Shown here: positions 56,314 to 64,000 of the stretch, in pieces
How the letters are laid out: every line of letters starts with the position of its first letter
How positions within the stretch are numbered: the first letter of the stretch is position 1
Source: Thalassotalea litorea
Lineage (GTDB): Bacteria; Pseudomonadota; Gammaproteobacteria; Enterobacterales; Alteromonadaceae
Direction: 5' to 3'
Assembly: GCF_005843925.1 (NCBI RefSeq)
Contig: NZ_VCBC01000006.1
Span: 186,001 to 250,000 of the forward strand
DNA length: 64,000 nucleotides
Translations under genes and position numbers: made by a program
Notes under the pieces: generated by a model
The model's database searches: none
What the model was told of the DNA's origin: nothing
What the model saw: only the letters and a program-made list of their open reading frames with translations

Positions 56314-58026
56314 ATGACACAGCCCCTAAAATCCGTGACGATGCCAGCCGGTTTGTTTTCCAAGGCAGGAATTTATCTGGCCATGCTTCTGGCCTGTTTG
56401 ATTTTCTTTGTGGCCACATCGAGTTGGCTCTATCAACAACTCGCCCAGCGAGCGGATTATTTGCAAGAACAGCAAATTCCATTTATTAAAAATAATGCGT
56501 TATTGCTCACCAAATTAACCGAGCTCGAATATCATGTAAGTCAGCAGCAGTTGGCGATTCAGCATCAACAGTTTAATCGTCCGCTTGACGACTTGCGCGA
56601 CGCCTGGATGGATATCATTAAGCTCACTGATTTTCATATGCTATGGCTAAAAGATCAGGTGCGTATGGATCAGGCCAGTGATATTCAAATTCAGGCAAAG
56701 GCATTTGTCGATGATTATCGCCAGTTCGCCCATCTTGTTGATGAGTTATTATTGGTCAGACAGGCTCGAAACGGCCAATATCGAGCCAATATGAAGACGC
56801 TCGATAGTATTATCCTTCGTGTTGAGTCCTTAAAAAATCAGCAGCAACTGGCACTCGATAAGCAATCCACCGAATTTGTTTCTATCAACAAGCAGGTCAA
56901 TACAAAGCTAATCAATGCGCAGATAGAAGCCGTGGAATCCGTGGAATATTACCAGTACCTGTACCAGCAATTACTGTTAATCAATCTACAAATGCACTCT
57001 CTTTCTTCCAGCCTTGCTACCAGTAACTTCAATGACACCGCGGCGGCTGTGGCTCAGCAGGCCAGAAGGGTTTCTCAACACCTGGCAAATGGCCCGGATC
57101 AAAAAGCATTTATCGCGGTATCGACGGATATTGAAGAATTGATTAATCAGTTTATCGGTTCCGGCCAACTTTTTGCGAAATGGCGCGAAGAAGCGCAAGC
57201 CAGTAAATTGGTTGTTAATCGGTTAAGCAGTTATCAGGGGTTTTTACAACAAACCGGCGCTTTAGTTTCGTCCAGTCAATTCTTTGATTTACCTGAGTTT
57301 TCATTAAATATTCCAGTGCTGAACGTGACCTTAAGTGAGTCGATGATGCTGCCTGTCGGCTTTTTGGTGATGGTTATTCTTTTGGCATTTAGTGCCTTGC
57401 TTGCCTGGCGCATGATGGTATTGATTCAGCGCAGTTTCTATCAAGGTGCGGAATTAGGCTTTGAGATGAGTCAACAAAAAGTTCATACCAAGGCTGATCC
57501 GGCTTCATCTATTTTGGATAATGAGCAAGTCACGGCGGTTATGTCGTTAGAAACCAAGCCGGAGATTTTGGCTAATGAGCTAGCGTTGATTGAGCAGCAA
57601 GCACTGGATGACGCCAATGCACTCGAATATGAACCGCAAATCAGTTCAAAGCCGACTCCGGTCGACCCTATACCGGATATGTTATCCGTTAAAGAGACAC
57701 ACCCTTCGGTGGTGATGGATATGGATAAATTTAACCATTACCACGCGACCAAAGAAATGGCCGCGACTATGTTGGATGATTACCTGCAGCGTAACGAAGC
57801 CAATCTAAAGCGTTTGCAATCGGCATTTGATTCTAACAATTTATTGTTGGTGGCAAAAATAAATGAAGCAATTTTACAAACGGCAAAGATATTATTTGCA
57901 CCCCGCTTGATTCGTGTGTGTCAGATATTGCGTCAGTATTGCCACGAGAAAGAATTTGATAATGCTCAAAGCTTGCTACCCGCAATTGAGCAAGCGATGG
58001 CTGAGGTCAGCGAGCATACCGCTTAA
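56314..58026 (+). CDS. Two-TM membrane protein with a degenerate HPt-like C-terminal domain
   Basis: 570 residues from the ATG at 56314 (a GTG at 56278 is in frame). TM1 at about 18-40, a helical and Gln-rich periplasmic domain of about 300 residues, TM2 at about 346-370, then a cytoplasmic part. The last 100 residues (470-565) have the helix pattern of a histidine phosphotransfer domain (MLDDYLQRNEANLKRLQSAF, RLIRVCQILRQYC), but at the site where HPt domains have AHxLKG the sequence reads INEAILQ, so the phosphorylated His appears to be Asn. No kinase or receiver domain is present. The topology resembles sensor kinases of the TorS/BarA kind without their catalytic core. Function unknown. Confidence 0.7.
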   Translation: MTQPLKSVTMPAGLFSKAGIYLAMLLACLIFFVATSSWLYQQLAQRADYLQEQQIPFIKNNALLLTKLTELEYHVSQQQLAIQHQQFNRPLDDLRDAWMDIIKLTDFHMLWLKDQVRMDQASDIQIQAKAFVDDYRQFAHLVDELLLVRQARNGQYRANMKTLDSIILRVESLKNQQQLALDKQSTEFVSINKQVNTKLINAQIEAVESVEYYQYLYQQLLLINLQMHSLSSSLATSNFNDTAAAVAQQARRVSQHLANGPDQKAFIAVSTDIEELINQFIGSGQLFAKWREEAQASKLVVNRLSSYQGFLQQTGALVSSSQFFDLPEFSLNIPVLNVTLSESMMLPVGFLVMVILLAFSALLAWRMMVLIQRSFYQGAELGFEMSQQKVHTKADPASSILDNEQVTAVMSLETKPEILANELALIEQQALDDANALEYEPQISSKPTPVDPIPDMLSVKETHPSVVMDMDKFNHYHATKEMAATMLDDYLQRNEANLKRLQSAFDSNNLLLVAKINEAILQTAKILFAPRLIRVCQILRQYCHEKEFDNAQSLLPAIEQAMAEVSEHTA

Positions 58027-58074
58027 GTCGAGGCGCTCGCGATTGTCGGTTTAACGAATGAGAAAATCACTTTC

Positions 58075-58257
58075 ATTGAATCTTTCACGTTCTCATCCGC
58101 AGCAATTGTCATCCCACCGTGGTTTTGGATGGGATCTCCTGCCCGTGCTGTGGTTGAATCCGGTAATTTAACTGAGCGGTCAGCGGCCGAATTGAGCGAG
58201 AATCATTTTTATGATCTCCGTTTTGGCTTCGAGTGTTCGTGGTTTAACTGTAGATGA
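58075..58257 (+). pseudogene. Possible remnant of a hexapeptide-repeat (gamma carbonic anhydrase-like) gene
   Basis: In the frame of the previous gene, past its stop, the sequence stays open to 58257 without a start codon. It reads IVIPPWFWMGSPARAVVE, then LTERSAAELSENHFYD, like the C-terminal end of gamma carbonic anhydrase/YrdA-type proteins (GSPAK followed by LTxEE...SAxxY). The match is short and based on memory of the family; the catalytic left-handed beta-helix is absent. Confidence 0.3.
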
Positions 58258-58280
58258 CAGGTCCTCATGCAAAATCGCTG

Positions 58281-60179
58281 TCAATCGTCAGATATATCCA
58301 GCGTTACATTATCAATCCAGGAGCAACCCTCGCCGACCTGGAATAGTCCGACCATGATGCTGTCTGCTGATTCGGGTATATCCACGGCAATCGAGTATTG
58401 CGACCATTTATTCCCTTCAATAGTGTAACGATCAAGCGTATCGATAAGTGTTTCAGTTATTTCATGGGCACCCGAAACGGGCGCGAGCTTTAGTTTCACG
58501 CGCAGAAAACTTTTGCCGGCATTCATTTCGGCCGTTGTTTTTGCACTGCTTTTAACGATAACAGACTTACCTCGCCACTCTGACGCATCCACTAGCTGGA
58601 CTAGGCTACCCGCTACATCAGGCGACATATGGCCAGCGCCCTTGCATATCTGCCCAGACGCCTGCCCGGAGGTAGCAGTTTCAAGGGTCACCCTGGCATC
58701 GAAGCCCCATCGCCTTGCTTTGGACCAGAGGGTCCAGCCAGTTGGCGAATCATCTTCACCAGCTGTTTCAAAGTCCGGATTTTGTAACTCCGGATTCACC
58801 GAAAAAGCCTGATAATCGGCAATATTGACCATCGCGGTCGGCGTGCTTTTCCTAACATAGGCAATTACATCAAAGGCTTCAGGCAGGATATAGTCAGCGA
58901 AATAGGCGGCCGGATTATCAATATCGTAACCTCCGCCGCTGTGGCGGGTATTGCGGCGAACTTTGAAAAACTCGTGGACCGGGCCAGTCGCCGGAATCCT
59001 GCGCAGATCAAGAAGAGTAAGGTCATGCATTGCACTCTTCATCAGCCCTTCAAAAAACTCAGACGTTGGCGGCCCGACTTCAAACACACCCAGTGAACCA
59101 CCGGGCACGCCCAGTGACTCAACGGTCTTCGCATTCAAAGCCGTAAACTGGCCTTCGCCGAATAGCATGCCTACATTGACCAGATCATCGCCATAATGCT
59201 GGCGGAGATGTTTACCAGCAGATTCCCAATCCCCCCATCGTTTCGCGTTATGGGTTGTGAAGTGGGAATTGTGTGCCCAAAGGACTGCCTTTGCAGCAGG
59301 GCCTTCCTGCTCCATAAACCAGTTAATATGCCTGAACATAGTGAGATCACGAACCGCGACTGAATGTTCTCCATCATTGTGGGATGCCTCGACCCACCAT
59401 AACAGCTGCCGGGCATGTTGGCGCATCCTGTCCCATTCTAGTTCGCCAGTACGTGGAACAAATGCCTTCTGCCGCTCATCAAACCGCTCCACCAACGCTT
59501 TTGCTGTTTCCAGCACCTCAGCATTCCAGTCGTGCTCAAGCCAGGGGCGCCAACCTAATTCGTCGCCATCGCTATAGGGTACGGTCAGGTGCCCAAGTGC
59601 CTCGCTCATCCGTAATGCAAACTCAGGGGCATCATTTTGGTCAATATACGATAGAGCCAGACGCGCTGCCCGCTCGGGTGTCTGCATATCAAAGCCAAAG
59701 ATTTTCAGCTTTGTCTCGTTTTCCGGATCAGCGTTATAGTCCCGCATCCAGTCTAGCATCGCGGCAACCTCCCGGGTATCCCAGGCCCACATAGTGAGGC
59801 TCGCCAGAGCCTCTTCTGCGCTGCCACGACCATGCAGAACATAGTCGTTTAGATCAGAGCTTTCAGCAAAAGGTGCTTCAATACCAAAGATGGTGAAACC
59901 CTTTTCCCTGACTAGATATTCCAGTAAGCGGTGTTTGAGCCGAAATACCTCGCGGTTGCCATGGGTGGGTTCGCCAAGGGTGACGATGCGCGCATCCCCA
60001 ACCATTTCACCAAAGGCCTGCAAGTCGTCGCGAGGCATTCCCGGTTCAACAGTTTCCATGGCAACGGAGGTGTCGCGCACCCACGCCGTAACAGAGGCAT
60101 CAGCGTCAACCGAAGAACTGTCACATGACACCAGACATAGCAGGGCTACCAGATTGATCGCAAATTTCCATTTTGCCAT
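58281..60179 (-). CDS. Erythromycin-esterase family lipoprotein with a C-terminal beta-sandwich domain
   Basis: 632 residues. A lipoprotein signal (LCLVSC, Cys19) is followed by the erythromycin esterase/EreA-like domain (about 30-450): LGEPTHGNREVF with Glu70 and His73, FGIEAPFAES, FGFDMQTPERA, and WAHNSHFT. Residues about 470-632 resemble a carbohydrate-binding type beta-sandwich (NPDFETAGEDDSPTGWTLW, then WIDNVTLDI). Clinically known Ere enzymes open the macrolide ring, but most members have unknown substrates, and lipid anchoring plus the extra domain argue against simple macrolide resistance. Three 60-base rows that I counted have 31-32 G+C, against 17-24 in rows of neighbouring genes. 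The gene seems to have been inserted between orn and queG. Confidence 0.85.
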   Translation of the reverse strand: MAKWKFAINLVALLCLVSCDSSSVDADASVTAWVRDTSVAMETVEPGMPRDDLQAFGEMVGDARIVTLGEPTHGNREVFRLKHRLLEYLVREKGFTIFGIEAPFAESSDLNDYVLHGRGSAEEALASLTMWAWDTREVAAMLDWMRDYNADPENETKLKIFGFDMQTPERAARLALSYIDQNDAPEFALRMSEALGHLTVPYSDGDELGWRPWLEHDWNAEVLETAKALVERFDERQKAFVPRTGELEWDRMRQHARQLLWWVEASHNDGEHSVAVRDLTMFRHINWFMEQEGPAAKAVLWAHNSHFTTHNAKRWGDWESAGKHLRQHYGDDLVNVGMLFGEGQFTALNAKTVESLGVPGGSLGVFEVGPPTSEFFEGLMKSAMHDLTLLDLRRIPATGPVHEFFKVRRNTRHSGGGYDIDNPAAYFADYILPEAFDVIAYVRKSTPTAMVNIADYQAFSVNPELQNPDFETAGEDDSPTGWTLWSKARRWGFDARVTLETATSGQASGQICKGAGHMSPDVAGSLVQLVDASEWRGKSVIVKSSAKTTAEMNAGKSFLRVKLKLAPVSGAHEITETLIDTLDRYTIEGNKWSQYSIAVDIPESADSIMVGLFQVGEGCSWIDNVTLDISDD

Positions 60180-60273
60180 TCGGCTTTCCTCGCGAAATAA
60201 GAATCAAGTTATCAATGCAGACGAGAGTTGTCAAAAGTCAGCAGCCCGCTCAAATGTCGTAGAATTGTCGGTA

Positions 60274-61416
60274 TTATGCGTCCCGAGGCAAGCCTTTCTC
60301 GATACTTCGGATCAGGCGTTCCTTGCTTCGCAATGTAACGTTTACCGCTTGTTCTTTACTTTGTTGCTGCTGAATTGCCCAATCAATATGTTCTTGTACC
60401 ATGGGAGTGGAAGACGGGTACTTGTCTTGCAATGCCTGTTGAATATTGGCATTAGGTTTGGCATTGCCAAGGGCGATGGCGAGATTACGTTGCCAGCATT
60501 CAAAGCCAATGCGGCGAATGGGAGAGCCTTGCAGATTTTTGTCAAACATGGCTTCGTTCCACGCAAATAATTCCAATAAGGACACTTCATCAAGGTTTTG
60601 TCTTGGTTGAAAATCGGCTTCGGCACTGACCTTGGCAAAACGATTCCAGGGGCAGATAAGTTGGCAGTCATCGCAACCATAGATGCGATTGCCCATTAAC
60701 GGTCGAAATTCCTCGGGAATGGCTGTTCGTAGCTCGATCGTCAGATAAGATATACATCGCCGGGCATCGACGACATAAGGGGCGACGATTGCATCTGTCG
60801 GGCATATTTTGATGCAGGCGACGCAACTTCCGCACTTTTCTTCGAGCGGTTCATCGTTCGGCAGGGGAATATCGACCAGTAATTCGCCAAGAAAAAACCA
60901 GGAACCGGCTTGTTGATCTAACAATAAACTGTGTTTACCTATCCAACCCAGGCCTGCTTTAGCGGCTAATGGGCGCTCCAAAACTGGCGCGGAATCCACA
61001 AATGGTCGAAAGTTCAGGGTTTCGCAGTGCGCTTGTATCCTTTCACCCAATTGTTTGAGGCGTTGCCGTAAAAGCTTGTGATAGTCGCGTCCAAGTGCAT
61101 AGCGACTAACAAAGGCGTGATCTGTTTGTTTCAATATTTTTGCGAATTTGGCATTGGTCGGCAGGTAATCCATGCGGGCGCTGATAACTCGCAGCGTACC
61201 CGGCAGCAATTCTTCAGCTCTGGCTCGCATCATCCCATGCCGAGCCATATAATCCATATTGCCGTGGTATTGATTATCGAGCCAATTTTGCAGTGCTGGT
61301 TCCTGTGCACTGAGATCTGGTTCACAAATTCCGACGTGCGAAAACCCTAGCTCTTTTCCCCAAAGCTTGATTTTTTCTGCCAGTTCGAGATAGTTAACGT
61401 CAGACTTTTGATCCAT
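60274..61416 (-). CDS. queG: Epoxyqueuosine reductase
   Basis: 380 residues from the ATG at 61416 (a TTG six bases earlier is possible). It reduces epoxyqueuosine to queuosine in tRNA, using cobalamin and two [4Fe-4S] clusters; the ligands are in CGSCVACIKICP and CDDCQLICPWN. N-terminal KELGFSHVGIC and the following segments fit QueG. Its start is only 11 bases from the divergent nnr start. Confidence 0.96.
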   Translation of the reverse strand: MDQKSDVNYLELAEKIKLWGKELGFSHVGICEPDLSAQEPALQNWLDNQYHGNMDYMARHGMMRARAEELLPGTLRVISARMDYLPTNAKFAKILKQTDHAFVSRYALGRDYHKLLRQRLKQLGERIQAHCETLNFRPFVDSAPVLERPLAAKAGLGWIGKHSLLLDQQAGSWFFLGELLVDIPLPNDEPLEEKCGSCVACIKICPTDAIVAPYVVDARRCISYLTIELRTAIPEEFRPLMGNRIYGCDDCQLICPWNRFAKVSAEADFQPRQNLDEVSLLELFAWNEAMFDKNLQGSPIRRIGFECWQRNLAIALGNAKPNANIQQALQDKYPSSTPMVQEHIDWAIQQQQSKEQAVNVTLRSKERLIRSIEKGLPRDA

Positions 61417-61427
61417 GGACAAAAAAT

Positions 61428-62921
61428 ATGTTGCCGGTAAATATTAATAACAGCATACCACAACAGGCCTATCGCGCTGAAACGGTTCGTAATCATGAAT
61501 TGGCTGTTGCCGCAAATTCCGGCGTCTTATCGATGCAGTTAATGCAATATGCCGGTGAATCTGCGTTTAACCTGCTCAGACACAGATATCCTCAGGCGAA
61601 AACTATCCTGGTGGTGTGTGGTAGCGGCAACAATGCCGGCGACGGGTTAATACTCGCGCGTATGGCACTTGAGGCAAATTTTCATGTTTATGTGCACAGT
61701 GTCGTCAATCCGGAAAGTTATCAGGGGGACGCGAAACGAGCCTATCAGCAGTTTATGGAGCAGGGCGGACAGTTTCATAAATTCAACGATATCGATGTTA
61801 GTCGTATCGATGTGATTGTTGACGGATTACTCGGGACTGGGATCACCGGCAATGTCCGGGAAAACTATCGTTACGTGATTGAATTGATTAATCAGTTGCC
61901 GGCACCCATTCTGGCATTGGATATTCCTTCGGGGTTGCATGCCAATACCGGTATGCCGATGGGGAGCACAGTTATTGCCGATGCAACCGTTACTTTTGTT
62001 GTTCTTAAACAGGGTTTAGTTACGGGATTGGCAATTGATTACTGTGGTGACGTATTTTTGTCCGGGCTTGGTATTAAAGACGCATTTGAAAAATCCATTG
62101 ATGACAATGTCCGGCTTGTTTGTGAAAACAACTTGCCTCGCCTGAAAGCCCGGTTAGGCTCCAGCCATAAAGGGGATAGTGGCAGAGTGTTACTGGTTGG
62201 CGGGAATCTATCAACACCGGGGGCGATAAAACTGGCTGCAGAAGCGACATTGCGCTGCGGCGCTGGTTTGGTGAGCGTGGCCTGTCATCCAGACAATGCC
62301 ACTATCGTTCTGGCGAATCGTCCAGAGATAATGCGGGTGAGCGATTTCACCCAACAACTGACCGAACAGTTATCCTTGAGCGACTCTATTGTGCTGGGTC
62401 CCGGTCTTGGCCTTGATGAATGGGCTCAGGCGTTGTTTATGAAGGTATTATCGACAGAAAAGCCGGTAATTGTCGATGGTGACGGATTAAATCTGCTGGC
62501 AAAAAATCCCCAGAGCCGTAATAACTGGATTTTAACGCCGCACCCCAAAGAAGCGGCTCGTTTACTCGATACTTCGGTCGAAAACATCATGGCAGACCGA
62601 TTTGAAGCGGTAAAATCGATTGCGTTAAAATACGGGGGCGTTTGTATACTAAAAGGTGCGGGTACGTTAATTAGCAATGGCAACGTCGTTACCATCAATA
62701 CTTCTGGCAACCCTGGTATGGCAAGCGGTGGTATGGGCGATTTGTTAGCTGGTATCCTGGGCGCTTTACGCTTACAATCTGCTTCAGATTTTGACGCCTG
62801 TTGTCGTGGGGTATTTATTCATGGCCAGGCTGCCGATATTGCCCGCGAAGACGGAGAAAAAGGAATGCTAGCCAGTGACCTTTTACCCATACTTCGCCAA
62901 CTGGTAAACAGACCTAAATAA
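61428..62921 (+). CDS. nnr: Bifunctional NAD(P)HX epimerase / ADP-dependent NAD(P)HX dehydratase
   Basis: 497 residues with both repair domains. The N-terminal YjeF_N epimerase (about 15-215) has VVCGSGNNAGDGL and DGLLGTGITG; the C-terminal ribokinase-like dehydratase (about 235-490) has HKGDSGRVLLVGG and GNPGMASGGMGDLLAG. It restores damaged hydrated NAD(P)H. The stop overlaps the tsaE start by one base, as in many gammaproteobacteria. Confidence 0.96.
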   Translation: MLPVNINNSIPQQAYRAETVRNHELAVAANSGVLSMQLMQYAGESAFNLLRHRYPQAKTILVVCGSGNNAGDGLILARMALEANFHVYVHSVVNPESYQGDAKRAYQQFMEQGGQFHKFNDIDVSRIDVIVDGLLGTGITGNVRENYRYVIELINQLPAPILALDIPSGLHANTGMPMGSTVIADATVTFVVLKQGLVTGLAIDYCGDVFLSGLGIKDAFEKSIDDNVRLVCENNLPRLKARLGSSHKGDSGRVLLVGGNLSTPGAIKLAAEATLRCGAGLVSVACHPDNATIVLANRPEIMRVSDFTQQLTEQLSLSDSIVLGPGLGLDEWAQALFMKVLSTEKPVIVDGDGLNLLAKNPQSRNNWILTPHPKEAARLLDTSVENIMADRFEAVKSIALKYGGVCILKGAGTLISNGNVVTINTSGNPGMASGGMGDLLAGILGALRLQSASDFDACCRGVFIHGQAADIAREDGEKGMLASDLLPILRQLVNRPK

Positions 62922-63391
62922 TGAAACGACTGCAATTTATTCTCGAAAATGAACAGGCCACCGTAGATTTTGGTAAACGCCTGGCAGAATTGGTCATCAA
63001 TATACCGATTAAATCCATGGTGGTATTCCTTAATGGTGACCTTGGCGCTGGAAAAACCACATTAACCCGAGGGTTTGTGCAGGGCATGGGCCATAATGGC
63101 AATGTGAAAAGTCCCACGTATACTTTAGTAGAGCCATACGAGCTTGAACCGTATCGAGTTTTTCATTTTGATTTATATCGTCTTGCCGACCCTGAAGAGC
63201 TGGAATACATGGGAATTCGCGACTATTTTCAGCCATTTTGTTTCAGTTTTATTGAATGGCCGGAAAAAGGCACTGGCATTTTACCCGCAGAAGATCTTAT
63301 TATTGATCTTGAGTATGTTGAACAACAGCGCCGAATCACATTAGTGGCGAAAAGCGTTAATGGTGAACAAATAATAAATAAACTAGTTTAG
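62921..63391 (+). CDS. tsaE: tRNA threonylcarbamoyladenosine biosynthesis ATPase TsaE
   Basis: 156 residues. Walker A NGDLGAGKTTLTRG at about 39-52, then SPTYTLVEPYE and FHFDLYRL, hallmarks of TsaE. With TsaB, TsaC and TsaD it makes t6A37 in ANN-decoding tRNAs. Translationally coupled to nnr; amiB follows after 16 bases. Confidence 0.96.
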   Translation: MKRLQFILENEQATVDFGKRLAELVINIPIKSMVVFLNGDLGAGKTTLTRGFVQGMGHNGNVKSPTYTLVEPYELEPYRVFHFDLYRLADPEELEYMGIRDYFQPFCFSFIEWPEKGTGILPAEDLIIDLEYVEQQRRITLVAKSVNGEQIINKLV

Positions 63392-63407
63392 GGTTACTCA
63401 TCACACT

Positions 63408-64000
63408 ATGTTTCGTGGTCAGATAAAAATAATAACCGTTTTACTCAGTTTGCTTATTGCCCCCGTATTTGCAAAGAGCACCATCGATGGTGTTCGTGTC
63501 TGGCCATCGCCGGATTATACCAGGGTGGTATTCGATCTGAGTAATACACCGGATTACAGTTATTTCTTCTTGAAGAATCCTGAACGGCTGGTGATCGATT
63601 TTGAAGGTACGACAAACCAGGTTGCCCTGGAGCAACTTGCTGCCAACGATACCCGCATCAAAAAAATTCGCACCAGTTCCGCGAAAGACAAGAAAAGTAC
63701 CCGGATAGTGATTGAACTGAACGGCGGCTTTCAAGATAAAATTTTTCCTTTAAAACCCGCAGGGCCATATGGCAATCGCCTGGTCGTCGATTTATTTGAT
63801 CAAGCACGCAAAAAAGCTGTGGTCAATAAGCCCAAGGCGACCAATCGAGATGTGATTGTAGGCATCGATGCCGGGCACGGCGGAGAAGATCCTGGCTCCA
63901 TCTCCAAAGATGGTACCTATGAAAAGAAAATCACCCTGCAGATTGCCAAAAAACTCAAAGCCATTATCGATAAAGAACCAGGTATGAAAGCGGTTATGAT
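63408..64000 (+). CDS. amiB: N-acetylmuramoyl-L-alanine amidase AmiB (3' end outside window)
   Basis: 197 codons are visible before the window ends. A signal peptide ends near PVFA, then an AMIN domain (GVRVWPSPDYTRVVFDLS; about 25-125), and the start of the Amidase_3 domain with the Zn-binding His and acidic residue in IDAGHGGEDPGS near residue 155. It cleaves septal murein during cell separation after activation by EnvC, which is also in this window. The nnr-tsaE-amiB order is the normal one; mutL is expected next. AmiC-type cannot be ruled out, but the context favours AmiB. Confidence 0.92.
   Translation, partial: MFRGQIKIITVLLSLLIAPVFAKSTIDGVRVWPSPDYTRVVFDLSNTPDYSYFFLKNPERLVIDFEGTTNQVALEQLAANDTRIKKIRTSSAKDKKSTRIVIELNGGFQDKIFPLKPAGPYGNRLVVDLFDQARKKAVVNKPKATNRDVIVGIDAGHGGEDPGSISKDGTYEKKITLQIAKKLKAIIDKEPGMKAVM

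Noticed and set aside
59890..60570. 226-codon frame on the + strand across the start of the esterase gene and the end of queG
   Set aside because: Both underlying genes are well supported on the other strand, and the translation resembles no family.
1..64000. Search for tRNA/rRNA genes, CRISPR arrays, IS elements, integrases and attachment sites
   Set aside because: No cloverleaf-like sequence, regular spaced repeats, transposase or integrase reading frames were seen; without tools, very degenerate elements could be missed.

Overview
This window is a chromosomal segment of a marine-type gammaproteobacterium, most likely in or near the Alteromonadales. The evidence is gene content and order: gpmI-envC-yibQ divergent from yibN-grxC-secB-gpsA-trmL, tex divergent from greB-ompR-envZ, pckA and hslO-hslR next to a full gspC-N operon, and psd-rsgA-orn-queG-nnr-tsaE-amiB. 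The genus cannot be fixed from sequence alone. I saw no rRNA, tRNA, CRISPR array, IS element or phage gene.

Layout. 1-6.1 kb is the end of an exopolysaccharide/exosortase region: the C-terminal part of a family 2 glycosyltransferase, an exosortase with an unusual Cys-rich periplasmic tail, a sulfotransferase in the same transcription unit, and a PrsT-type TPR lipoprotein. 6.1-12.8 kb is housekeeping: polysaccharide deacetylase, EnvC, phosphoglycerate mutase, rhodanese, glutaredoxin, SecB, GpsA and TrmL. 12.8-18.6 kb is a TetR-controlled RND efflux operon (lipoprotein adaptor, pump) ending in a cation diffusion facilitator. 18.6-22.6 kb is an envelope-stress locus: cpxRA with a PldB-like lipase, divergent from cpxP, with a CpxR-box-like repeat between them. 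22.7-29.5 kb is the most accessory-looking stretch: an operon of secreted hydrolase, NatA/NatB-type ABC transporter, ECF sigma factor and a membrane protein, facing a BlaI repressor/M56 metallopeptidase-TonB pair. 29.6-41 kb carries an FMN reductase, glycerate kinase, Tex, GreB, OmpR/EnvZ, a small membrane protein, PEP carboxykinase, Hsp33 and Hsp15.

41.0-52.7 kb is a complete twelve-gene type II secretion operon (gspC to gspN) with tightly overlapping genes; no prepilin peptidase (GspO) or pilotin (GspS) is in the window. 52.7-56.2 kb holds a glycerophosphodiester phosphodiesterase, Psd, RsgA and Orn. 56.3-60.2 kb is the least conserved part of the right end: a two-TM protein with a C-terminal domain like an HPt domain without its histidine, a possible remnant of a hexapeptide-repeat (gamma carbonic anhydrase-like) gene, and a relatively GC-rich erythromycin-esterase-family lipoprotein that looks transferred. 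60.3-64 kb is queG divergent from nnr-tsaE-amiB; amiB runs off the end.

The genes share a strong envelope theme: surface polysaccharide and exosortase sorting, EnvC/AmiB septal hydrolysis, Cpx and EnvZ/OmpR signalling, RND efflux and type II secretion. The best candidates for something undescribed are the HPt-like membrane protein after orn, the four-Cys tail of the exosortase with its co-transcribed sulfotransferase, and the hydrolase-ABC-sigma operon beside the M56-TonB pair. All functional calls come from reading motifs, without database searches.
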